Below are positions 1-5,478 of a stretch of 6,202 nt of DNA, piece after piece; the first letter of the stretch is position 1, and the number at the start of each line of letters is the position of its first letter. Both the position numbers and the translations under genes were made by a program. The DNA comes from an uncultured Verrucomicrobiota bacterium (lineage in GTDB: Bacteria > Verrucomicrobiota > Kiritimatiellia > RFP12 > UBA3636), in NCBI GenBank assembly GCA_946534745.1, contig CAMNDA010000142.1, positions 1 through 6,202 on the forward strand. Direction: 5' to 3'. The notes beneath the pieces were generated by a model. The model had not been told where the DNA came from and made no database searches. It saw only the letters and a list, made by a program, of their open reading frames with translations.

Positions 1-53
1 CACCGACCTTTTGCATGTCAAGCAAACGCTCTAACCAACTGAGCTAATCCCCC
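1..53 (-). tRNA. tRNA-Val (anticodon GAC), 3' part cut off by window edge
   Basis: Read on the minus strand from 53, the sequence has acceptor strand GGGGGAT, T8-A9, a D arm (GCTC AGTTGGTTA GAGC), and an anticodon stem TTTGC/GCAAA closing the seven-base loop TTGACAT. This places T33 before anticodon GAC, followed by A37. It then runs through a variable loop AGGTC into the start of the T arm. GAC reads the valine codon GUC (and GUU), and the loop with flanks (CTTGACATG) matches bacterial tRNA-Val(GAC). The T arm and 3' acceptor strand lie outside the window, so pairing of the acceptor stem and an encoded CCA cannot be checked. Confidence 0.93.
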
Positions 54-90
54 GGCGTTTCCACCTGCGTGGTGTCGGAAAACGGCGGGG

Positions 91-119
91 ATGCTACTCT
101 TTTCCCCCGCCGGAGTCAA
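91..119 (-). promoter_or_regulatory. Sigma-70-type promoter of the tRNA-Val gene, with A-tract and GC-rich discriminator
   Basis: On the minus strand there is a -35 box TTGACT (119-114), a 17-base spacer and a -10 box TAGCAT (96-91). Six A residues (129-124) lie just upstream of the -35 box, like a proximal UP element. The discriminator after the -10 box is CCCCGCC. Transcription would start near 84, giving a leader of about 30 bases before the mature tRNA 5' end at 53. Known biology: strong -35, A-tract and GC-rich discriminator are typical of stable-RNA promoters under stringent control. The regulation is inferred. Confidence 0.75.
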
Positions 120-136
120 TCACTTTTTTCGCGCGG

Positions 137-171
137 AAAAAGGAAGGGCCGCGGAGACCCGCGGCCCTTCC
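137..171 (-). terminator. Intrinsic terminator of the OmpA-like gene
   Basis: A perfect 13-bp stem (plus-strand arms 142-154 and 159-171, GGAAGGGCCGCGG with its complement) closes a four-base loop. On the minus strand it is followed directly by five T residues (141-137). It lies 23 bases past the stop codon of the minus-strand OmpA-like gene, the expected place for a Rho-independent terminator. It also separates that gene from the tRNA promoter just downstream. Confidence 0.93.
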
Positions 172-194
172 GGACGACCGGCGTCGCGCGCCGG

Positions 195-1904
195 CTACTC
201 GCCGGGATTGACGTAGTTGACCTTGCCGGTCTTCACGCCGTCGATGTAGACCTCGACGCGGCGGTTGGCGAGGTTTCCGCTGACCGGATCGTTGGCGGCC
301 TTCGGGTGGTCGAAGCCGTAGCCGATCGCCTTGATGCGGTCCGCGCCGATGCCCTTCTGCTGCAGGTAGCGCGAGACGGACTGCGCGCGCTTCTGCGAGA
401 GCGTGATGTTGTAGTTGCGCTTCGAGGTGCGGCGCTGGTCGGCGTGGCCCTCGACGACGGCGGTCGAGCCGGGGTTGCGGAGCATCACGTCGGCGACCTT
501 GTCGAGCTGCTCGAAGAACTCGGGCTTGATGACGTCCTTGTCCGTGTCGAAGTTGATGTTGAGCTCGAAGAACAGGATGTCGTCGGAGGGGTCGAGGGGG
601 TTGGTCTCGTCGTAGATCACCTCGTGGCCGTCGCGGACGCCGCCCTTGTCGGTGTCCGGGTCGAGCGGGTTGGTCTTCGTGCGGAGGACCTCGTAGCCGT
701 CGGAGAGCATGTCGTAGTCCGAGTCGGGGTTGAGCGGGTCGGTGCGGTGGGTCTTCACCTCGTCGCCGTCGCGGAGGCCGTCGTGGTCGGTGTCGGGGTC
801 GAGCGGGTTCGTCTTGTAGGTGACGACCTCCTCGCCGTCCTTGAGGCCGTCGCGGTCGGTGTCGGGATCGAGCGGATTGGTCTTGTAGGTCTTCACCTCG
901 TCGCCGTCGAGCAGGCCGTCGCCGTCGGTGTCGGGATTCTTCGGGTCGGTCTTGTAGGTCTTCACCTCCTCGCCGTCGGTGAGGCCGTCGCCGTCCGTGT
1001 CGGGGTTGAGCGGGTTGGTCTTGTGGACGTTGACCTCGTCGCCGTCGGAGAGGCCGTCGCCGTCCGTGTCCCAGTTGTGGGGATCGGTGCCGATGCGGAG
1101 CTCTTCGTCGTCCGTGAGGCCGTCGCCGTCGGAGTCGACGGGGAGGATCTGGTTCCTGAAGCCCTCGTCGTCCTTGATGCGCGACGCGCCGAAGCGGTAG
1201 ATGAAGCCGACGTCGACCGTGTGGTTGAACTCGGTGTTGTAGCCGGCCAGGTCGATGCGCGTGTCGAGGCGGAGCGTCCACGCGTCGTCGAGGTGGTACA
1301 TGATGCCGCCGCCGGCGCGGAAGGAGGCGCAGACGGACTCGTCCATCACGTCCTCGCCGAACGTCGTGAGGCCGGCGCCGAAGATGAGGTAGGGGTCGAA
1401 CTTGTCGAACTTCGAGAAGTGGAACATCGCGTCGAAGTAGAACATCGCGCCCCACGTGTCGTCGAAGTACCACTTGCCCTTGGACTTGGACTGGCGCCGG
1501 GAGTGGAGGCGGTAGACGCCGTCCTCGTCCCTCCAGCCGTAGCCCTTGAGGTTCTCGTCCATCTTCGGGGCGTAGACGACGCTGCCCTCGAAGCTCCACC
1601 ACTCGGAGTAGTCGTAGCCGACGCGGATCGTGAGGTAGAACGCGTCCTTGAGCGGCTCGTCGCCCTCGAGGTTCCAGTAGCCGACGCCGGGGCTCACGTA
1701 CCAGCGGCCGAGATCGGGGTCCTCGAGAGGTTCGGAGGGCGCCTGCGCCGCGGGAGCCGGCGCGGGGGCGGGCGCGGGCGCGACGTCGACGACCGGGGCC
1801 GGCGCGGGATCGGGCGCGGGGGACAGGGCGGGCGCGACGGGCGCCGCGAGGGCGGGAACAGCGGCGAGCGCCGCGAGGAGGGAGAACGTGGATGTGCGTT
1901 TCAC
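195..1904 (-). CDS. OmpA/OprF-like outer-membrane protein with thrombospondin type 3 repeats
   Basis: A 569-residue envelope protein likely to tie the outer membrane to peptidoglycan. Residues 1-20 form a signal peptide (basic start, Leu/Ala core, PALA then cleavage before APV). A Pro/Ala-rich linker spans 21-57. Residues 66-245 alternate aromatic and polar positions like an eight-stranded beta-barrel. Eight calcium-binding-type repeats (D-x-D-G-D-G-L-x-D-G-x-E) cover 257-439, and an OmpA C-terminal domain covers 443-555. In that domain the motif GHAD (486-489), LSQKRA (502-507) and NRRVE (547-551) are present; D489 and R506 match the pair that binds diaminopimelate in the OmpA/Pal family. 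The start is GTG at 1904: it gives a complete signal peptide and has GAGGA ten bases upstream. The frame stays open far upstream, but that part is antisense to the aminotransferase and has no signal peptide. Transcribed alone, from the extended -10 promoter near 1970 to the terminator at 137-171. Porin activity is not shown by sequence. Confidence 0.93.
   Translation of the reverse strand: MKRTSTFSLLAALAAVPALAAPVAPALSPAPDPAPAPVVDVAPAPAPAPAPAAQAPSEPLEDPDLGRWYVSPGVGYWNLEGDEPLKDAFYLTIRVGYDYSEWWSFEGSVVYAPKMDENLKGYGWRDEDGVYRLHSRRQSKSKGKWYFDDTWGAMFYFDAMFHFSKFDKFDPYLIFGAGLTTFGEDVMDESVCASFRAGGGIMYHLDDAWTLRLDTRIDLAGYNTEFNHTVDVGFIYRFGASRIKDDEGFRNQILPVDSDGDGLTDDEELRIGTDPHNWDTDGDGLSDGDEVNVHKTNPLNPDTDGDGLTDGEEVKTYKTDPKNPDTDGDGLLDGDEVKTYKTNPLDPDTDRDGLKDGEEVVTYKTNPLDPDTDHDGLRDGDEVKTHRTDPLNPDSDYDMLSDGYEVLRTKTNPLDPDTDKGGVRDGHEVIYDETNPLDPSDDILFFELNINFDTDKDVIKPEFFEQLDKVADVMLRNPGSTAVVEGHADQRRTSKRNYNITLSQKRAQSVSRYLQQKGIGADRIKAIGYGFDHPKAANDPVSGNLANRRVEVYIDGVKTGKVNYVNPGE
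588..1136 (-). repeat. Eight tandem TSP3-type repeats (69-bp unit) inside the OmpA-like gene
   Basis: Read on the minus strand from 1136, one 66-bp unit is followed by seven exact-length 69-bp units starting at 1070, 1001, 932, 863, 794, 725 and 656. Each encodes 22-23 residues with an acidic loop D-x-D-x-D-G-L-x-D-G-x-E, a short connecting stretch and T-N/D-P-x-x-P. Such repeats bind calcium in thrombospondin and occur as linkers in OprF-like proteins. The middle copies are near identical in DNA. The last two (DSDYDMLSD and DTDKGGVRD) have lost acidic or glycine positions of the loop. Confidence 0.9.
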
Positions 1905-1914
1905 GGTTGGTGGG

Positions 1915-1919
1915 TCCTC
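1915..1919 (-). promoter_or_regulatory. Ribosome binding site supporting the GTG start of the OmpA-like gene
   Basis: GAGGA on the minus strand (1919-1915) lies ten bases before the GTG at 1904. This is slightly longer than the usual spacing. It is the only convincing Shine-Dalgarno sequence before any of the four protein genes here, and it supports the GTG start where no ATG is available. Confidence 0.55.
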
Positions 1920-1964
1920 GGTGGGAGGTGACGGAAAACGGGTGGTGCGGTTGTTTTGGCGGGT

Positions 1965-1973
1965 ATAATAGCA
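1965..1973 (-). promoter_or_regulatory. Extended -10 promoter of the OmpA-like gene
   Basis: On the minus strand, TGC directly precedes TATTAT (1970-1965), giving the extended -10 form TGn-TATAAT with one mismatch. The -35 position 17 bases upstream is poor (TTTTCT, 1993-1988), which fits an extended -10 promoter. The start would be near 1958, leaving a leader of about 54 bases that contains the GAGGA site. It is divergent from, and does not overlap, the aminotransferase promoter. Confidence 0.65.
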
Positions 1974-2016
1974 CACGTGCCCGCGCGAGAAAAGCGCAAA
2001 ATTCGTGCGCGGGGGC

Positions 2017-2045
2017 TTGCGCGCGGGCGGGCGAACGGCTAGAAT
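2017..2045 (+). promoter_or_regulatory. Promoter of the aminotransferase gene, predicted leaderless
   Basis: TTGCGC (2017-2022), a 17-base spacer, then TAGAAT (2040-2045). Only nine bases, all C or G, separate the -10 box from the ATG at 2055. Transcription should start about 2052-2053, so the mRNA would begin at or within a few bases of the start codon. The absence of a Shine-Dalgarno sequence agrees with this. Confidence 0.65.
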
Positions 2046-2054
2046 CCCGCCCCC

Positions 2055-3365
2055 ATGCAGCACCCCCCCATCGTCCTCGAAGGCTACCGCAACCTCCACT
2101 ACGAGATCCGCGAGATCGTGGACTTCGGCCACGCGCTCCAGCGCATGGGCCGCCCCATCACGTGGGAGAACATCGGAGACCCCGTCGCGGCCGGCGAGAA
2201 GGTCGAGCCCTGGATCAAGGAGATCGTCGCGGACCTCGTCGCCAACGACGAGAAGTCCTTCGCCTACTGCCCCAGCCGCGGCGTCCTCGCCACGCGCGAA
2301 TTCCTCGCCGCCAAGGCGAACGAGCGCCCGGGCGGCACGAAGGTCGGGCCGGACGACATCCTCTTCCTCAACGGCATCGCGGACGGCGTCGACAAGATCT
2401 ACGACCTCATGAAGAAGGACGCGCGCGTGCTCATGCCGTCGCCCTCCTACCCCACGCACACCTCCAACGAGGGCAAGCGCGGCGACTACCCGCACCTGCA
2501 GTTCCGCCTGGACCCCGCCGCGGGGTGGCTGCCCGACCTGGAGGAGATCGAGAACAAGGTCCGCTACAACCCGCAGGTCGTCGCGATCGCGCTCGTCAAT
2601 CCCGACAACCCGACGGGCGCGGTCTACCCGCGCAAGACGCTCGAGGGCATCGTCGCCATCGCGCGCAAGTACGGCCTCTTCGTGATCTGCGACGAGATCT
2701 ACTGCAACATCGTCTTCAACGGCGTCGAGAAGGTCCACCTCTCGCAGGTGCTCGGCGACGACGTGCCCGGCCTCGCGCTTCGCGGCCTCAGCAAGGACGT
2801 GCCGTGGCCCGGCGCGCGCTGCGGCTGGATCGAGATGCTCAACCGCAAGGCGTCGCCCGCGTTCAACGAGTACTGCGGCGTCCTCGTGAAGAGCAAGATG
2901 ATGGAGGTGTGCTCCACCACGCTCCCGCAGATGGCGCTGCCGCGCATCTACGGCGACCCGCGCTGGCCGGCGCACAAGGCGCGCCGCGCGAAGATGTTCG
3001 AGGCGCGCGCCAACCAGGTCTACGAGTACTTCCGCACCGTCCCCGGCGTCATCGCGCGCCCCGTGCACGGCGCGTTCTACTACGCCGTCACGTTCGAGGA
3101 CGGCGTCCTGCAGCCCGGCCAGTCGCTCCCGATCGCCGACCCCGCCGTGCGCGCGTTCGTCGAGAAGAGCAACGAGGGCGTCGCGCCGGACAAGCGCTTC
3201 GTCCACTACATGATGGGCTCGGACGGCGTCTGCGTGACGCCGCTCACGGGCTTCCACACGGACCTCAACGGCTTCCGCATCACGCTGCTCAACCCCGACG
3301 ACGCCGAGCGCGCCCGCACGCTCGAGCGCATCGGCTCCTGCATCCGCGCCTACATCGGCGCGTAG
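2055..3365 (+). CDS. PLP-dependent class I/II aminotransferase
   Basis: A 436-residue cytosolic fold-type I enzyme that should move an amino group between an amino acid and a 2-oxo acid using pyridoxal phosphate. Visible family features are NIGDP (39-43) near the N terminus, Y71 in the YCPSRG segment, SPSYP (129-133), NPDNPTG (182-188) with the asparagine that contacts the cofactor ring, and DEIY (213-216), whose aspartate holds the pyridine nitrogen. GLSKDVPWPGARCGW (244-258) carries the Schiff-base lysine K247 and phosphate-binding R255. GFRI contains R408, the usual substrate carboxylate arginine. It is slightly longer than typical AspC/AlaA enzymes (about 400 residues), with an extra segment around 350-390. 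The class is clear, but substrate and pathway are not: alanine-, aspartate- or aromatic-type activity are all possible. It stands alone, divergent from the OmpA-like gene, so context gives no pathway. The start ATG is chosen because conserved sequence begins soon after it and the promoter lies directly upstream. Confidence 0.94.
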   Translation: MQHPPIVLEGYRNLHYEIREIVDFGHALQRMGRPITWENIGDPVAAGEKVEPWIKEIVADLVANDEKSFAYCPSRGVLATREFLAAKANERPGGTKVGPDDILFLNGIADGVDKIYDLMKKDARVLMPSPSYPTHTSNEGKRGDYPHLQFRLDPAAGWLPDLEEIENKVRYNPQVVAIALVNPDNPTGAVYPRKTLEGIVAIARKYGLFVICDEIYCNIVFNGVEKVHLSQVLGDDVPGLALRGLSKDVPWPGARCGWIEMLNRKASPAFNEYCGVLVKSKMMEVCSTTLPQMALPRIYGDPRWPAHKARRAKMFEARANQVYEYFRTVPGVIARPVHGAFYYAVTFEDGVLQPGQSLPIADPAVRAFVEKSNEGVAPDKRFVHYMMGSDGVCVTPLTGFHTDLNGFRITLLNPDDAERARTLERIGSCIRAYIGA

Positions 3366-3372
3366 CGAGCCG

Positions 3373-3394
3373 GCGCCCGTGGCGGGGTGCGGAC
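3373..3394. repeat. Copy 1 of an intergenic GC-rich repeat (partial palindrome)
   Basis: Twenty-two bases eight positions after the aminotransferase stop. They match exactly, in inverted orientation, positions 5412-5433 in the next intergenic gap (core CCCGTGGCGGGGTGCGGA at 3376-3393). As RNA it can fold only weakly: GCGCCC (3373-3378) with GGGTGC (3385-3390), including one G-U pair, and GCGG with CCGC (3389-3400). There is no T tract, so it is a poor intrinsic terminator. It resembles a REP-like dispersed element, but two copies are too few to prove a family. Confidence 0.5.
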
Positions 3395-3402
3395 TTCCGC
3401 GC

Positions 3403-3431
3403 TTCCCTTCCATCGACCCCTGCGCTATAAT
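3403..3431 (+). promoter_or_regulatory. Promoter of the glycine-rich protein gene
   Basis: A perfect -10 box TATAAT (3426-3431) lies 28 bases before the chosen ATG at 3460. The -35 box 17 bases upstream is weak (TTCCCT, 3403-3408). Transcription would start near 3438, giving a leader of about 22 bases. That leader contains no Shine-Dalgarno sequence, so translation must start in another way. Confidence 0.55.
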
Positions 3432-3459
3432 GCCGCTCAGTCCTCCACCCGCCCCGGCC

Positions 3460-5388
3460 ATGAAACGACTCCTTCGGATCCTCCCGCTTCTCGTCCCCGC
3501 GCTCGCGCTCGCGGAGAACCTCGTCTCCTACACCGGCACGTTCGCCGAGACGGACCATCCGTCCATCGCCGGCGCGCACGTCGTGACGCTGACGACCGAC
3601 GGCACGCTGTCCGTCTCGGAGGACATGCGCCTGCTGCGCGTCCTCGTCGTGGGCGGCGGCGGCGGCGGCGGATTCGGCGGCGGGGGCGGCGGGCAGGTCG
3701 TCGACTGGACGCCGGAGGAGCCGGCCTTCCTCAAGAGCGACGACCGCTACACGGCCGTCGTGGGCTACGGCGGCTTCCGCAGCTACAACACCGGCTCCTG
3801 GCAGAACCGGGGGCACAACGGCTACCCCTCCTCGTTCTCCGGCACCGCCCTCTCGCTCTCCGCCCTCGGCGGCGGCGGCGGTCTGGCCTACAACAACGCC
3901 GACGGTCGCTGGGACGTCGAGGAGCCCGCGGCCTACGGAAACGGCGGCGGGGGCGCCGCCGGACGGGATTCGTCCTTCTCCCCGGCCGGTTCGCCGCCCG
4001 GTTCGGACGCCTGCTTCCGCGGCGGCGCGGCCACGAACACCGGCGACGCCGGCACGGGATGCGGCGGCGCGGGCGGCGGCGGCGGCGCGGGCGGCGACGG
4101 ACAGGACTCACAGGTCTTCCACACGGCAGACCAGAACGACGCCTGGCAGGACGAAAGCGGCAACTACGAGCACGCTGGCGACGGCGGCCCGGGCGTCGCG
4201 TCCGACATCACGGGCGTTGCTGTGTTCTACGGCGGCGGCGGCGGCGGCGGCATCCGGCGATCCATCTACAAGCACGGCGGCGCGGGCGGCCTCGGCGGCG
4301 GCGGCCGCGGGGCCGGCCTGTTTGGCGACGCCTTCACGGCGTCGACGCCGGGAACGGACGGTCTCGGCGGCGGCGGCGGCGGCGGCGGCCAGAAGGCCTA
4401 CAACTCCAACCAGAGCAGCTCCCAGGGCGGTCGTGGCGTCGTAATCCTCCTCGTCGCTCCGGCGACAGCGGGCGAGGAGCCGGCCGACCGCGAAAGCGCC
4501 TGGGCCGTCGGCGGCACGGCCTCCTCGTGGCGCGACCCCGAAACGAAGAAGAACTGGATCGTCCACGAGTTCCGCGGGAGCGGCGAACTCGTCGTGAAGC
4601 GCGGCTTCGACGCCGAGCTGCTGCTTGTGGGCGGCGGCGGTTCCGGCGGAGTGGGAAGCGCCGGCGGCGGCGGCGCGGGCGGCCTCGTCCACACCAACGG
4701 ATTCCATCTCGCGGGCGGCACCTACACGGTGACGGTCGGCGCCGGCGGCGCGCCCAGCCGGCAGAACGGCGGGAACACGACCCTCGTTTCGAGCGACGGC
4801 CGCATCTCGCTGGTCGCCCTCGGCGGCGGGGGCGGCGGCGGATACTTCGGCAAGAATTCCGCCCGCTATCCCGGTTTGGCGGGCGGCAGTTCCGGCGGCA
4901 GCGCCTGGGGCGCGGCCGCGGTCGACCCGGCACCCGGACCGGACGGCGGTCTGCAGGGGCACGCCGGCGGTTCGGCGGTTTCCTCCAATCCCGACTCCGA
5001 CTATCCCGGCGGTCCCGGCGGCGGCGGCGCGGGCGGTCCCGGGCAGGACAGCGCGAAGAACGCCGTCGGGAACGGCGGTCCCGGCCTTTCGTTCGGCATC
5101 ACGGGAGAGACGCGGTGGTACGCGGGCGGCGGCGGCGGCGGATACTCGACCAGCACGGGTACGACCGGAACGAAGGGACTCGGCGGTTCCGGCGTCGGCG
5201 GCGACGGCGAGTGCCGGGCCACCAAGGAAGACTTCCGCCGCTGGAACGGCCATCCCGGCCTCGACGGTACGGGCTCGGGCGGCGGCGGCGGCGGACAGGG
5301 CCAGAGCAAGGGCGGCCGCGGCGGCTGCGGCGTCCTGATCGTGCGCTACCTCGCCGACCCGCCCGGCACGATGATCCTGATCAAATAG
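3460..5388 (+). CDS. Secreted protein with two tandem glycine-rich domains
   Basis: A 642-residue exported protein of unknown function. Residues 1-18 are a signal peptide (MKRLLRILPLLVPALALA, cleavage before ENL). Two homologous domains follow. Domain 1 (about 37-334) opens with a strand ending LLRVLVVG before seven glycines (65-71) and closes with GGRGVVILLVAP. Domain 2 (about 353-636) opens with AELLLVGGGG and closes with GVLIVRYLADP. Inside, ITGVAVFYGG (250-259) matches ITGETRWYAGG (547-557), showing duplication. This layout is known from the 'glycine-rich domain' of bacterial surface proteins and phage tail adhesins, where polyglycine II helices can pack side by side; that fold here is inferred. 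No membrane anchor or sorting signal is seen, and it stops right after domain 2. The ATG at 3460 is preferred over in-frame ATGs at 3379 and 3430, because it starts the signal peptide and follows the TATAAT box. Many codons are GGC runs, which also keep long antisense frames open. Confidence 0.9.
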   Translation: MKRLLRILPLLVPALALAENLVSYTGTFAETDHPSIAGAHVVTLTTDGTLSVSEDMRLLRVLVVGGGGGGGFGGGGGGQVVDWTPEEPAFLKSDDRYTAVVGYGGFRSYNTGSWQNRGHNGYPSSFSGTALSLSALGGGGGLAYNNADGRWDVEEPAAYGNGGGGAAGRDSSFSPAGSPPGSDACFRGGAATNTGDAGTGCGGAGGGGGAGGDGQDSQVFHTADQNDAWQDESGNYEHAGDGGPGVASDITGVAVFYGGGGGGGIRRSIYKHGGAGGLGGGGRGAGLFGDAFTASTPGTDGLGGGGGGGGQKAYNSNQSSSQGGRGVVILLVAPATAGEEPADRESAWAVGGTASSWRDPETKKNWIVHEFRGSGELVVKRGFDAELLLVGGGGSGGVGSAGGGGAGGLVHTNGFHLAGGTYTVTVGAGGAPSRQNGGNTTLVSSDGRISLVALGGGGGGGYFGKNSARYPGLAGGSSGGSAWGAAAVDPAPGPDGGLQGHAGGSAVSSNPDSDYPGGPGGGGAGGPGQDSAKNAVGNGGPGLSFGITGETRWYAGGGGGGYSTSTGTTGTKGLGGSGVGGDGECRATKEDFRRWNGHPGLDGTGSGGGGGGQGQSKGGRGGCGVLIVRYLADPPGTMILIK

Positions 5389-5402
5389 TTCCCCTCGGCG
5401 CG

Positions 5403-5428
5403 CGTGGCGGGGTCCGCACCCCGCCACG
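5403..5428. repeat. Perfect GC-rich intergenic hairpin, copy 2 of the repeat
   Basis: CGTGGCGGGGT (5403-5413) and its exact complement (5418-5428) form an 11-bp stem with loop CCGC. It lies 14 bases after the stop of the glycine-rich protein gene. The right arm and flank (5412-5433) are the inverted match of 3373-3394. It may act as a transcription barrier in either direction or be a REP-like element. No T tract follows on either strand, so a standard intrinsic terminator is not supported. Confidence 0.7.
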
Positions 5429-5442
5429 GGCGCGGATCGCCC

Positions 5443-5471
5443 TTGTTGCGGGGGCTCGGCTGTGATAGACT
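5443..5471 (+). promoter_or_regulatory. Promoter of the PA14-like gene, predicted leaderless
   Basis: TTGTTG (5443-5448), a 17-base spacer ending in TGA (extended -10 form), then TAGACT (5466-5471). Only seven bases lie between the -10 box and the ATG at 5479, so transcription should start at or next to the A of ATG. No Shine-Dalgarno sequence is present. The boxes themselves are moderate matches (3/6 and 4/6), so the call rests partly on spacing and the TGn. Confidence 0.5.
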
Positions 5472-5478
5472 TCACGGC

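Noticed and set aside
1..53. tRNA-Ala or tRNA-Asp
   Set aside because: The TGC and GTC triplets nearby are not at the anticodon position. The seven-base loop TTGACAT between paired TTTGC and GCAAA fixes the anticodon as GAC (valine).
588..1136. CRISPR array, because of regularly spaced repeats
   Set aside because: The 69-bp units are coding throughout, keep one reading frame and encode acidic calcium-type loops; there are no unique spacers.
69..1931. Open frame of 620 codons on the plus strand opposite the OmpA-like gene
   Set aside because: Its sequence is Val/Gly/Glu/Arg-rich and repeats with the 69-bp units. It is a shadow of the GC-rich repeat gene on the other strand and has no domain.
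1964..1969. TATAAT on the plus strand in the divergent intergenic region
   Set aside because: It is the overlap of the minus-strand -10 TATTAT. No plus-strand -35 box lies 16-18 bases upstream (GGTGGT there), and the TTGCGC/TAGAAT pair is better placed for the aminotransferase.
3366..3459. Intrinsic terminator after the aminotransferase
   Set aside because: Only weak GC-rich hairpins are possible and no T tract follows, so it is recorded as a repeat copy and not as a terminator.
1905..3461. Upstream extension of the OmpA-like frame on the minus strand (about 519 extra codons)
   Set aside because: It is antisense to the well-supported aminotransferase, has no recognisable domain, and would place the signal peptide in the middle of the protein. 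The GTG at 1904 has a ribosome binding site and a promoter.
3387..5465. Arginine-rich 692-codon plus-strand frame overlapping the glycine-rich gene
   Set aside because: Long CGG/CGC arginine runs come from reading GGC repeats out of frame; the glycine frame has the signal peptide and the domain structure.
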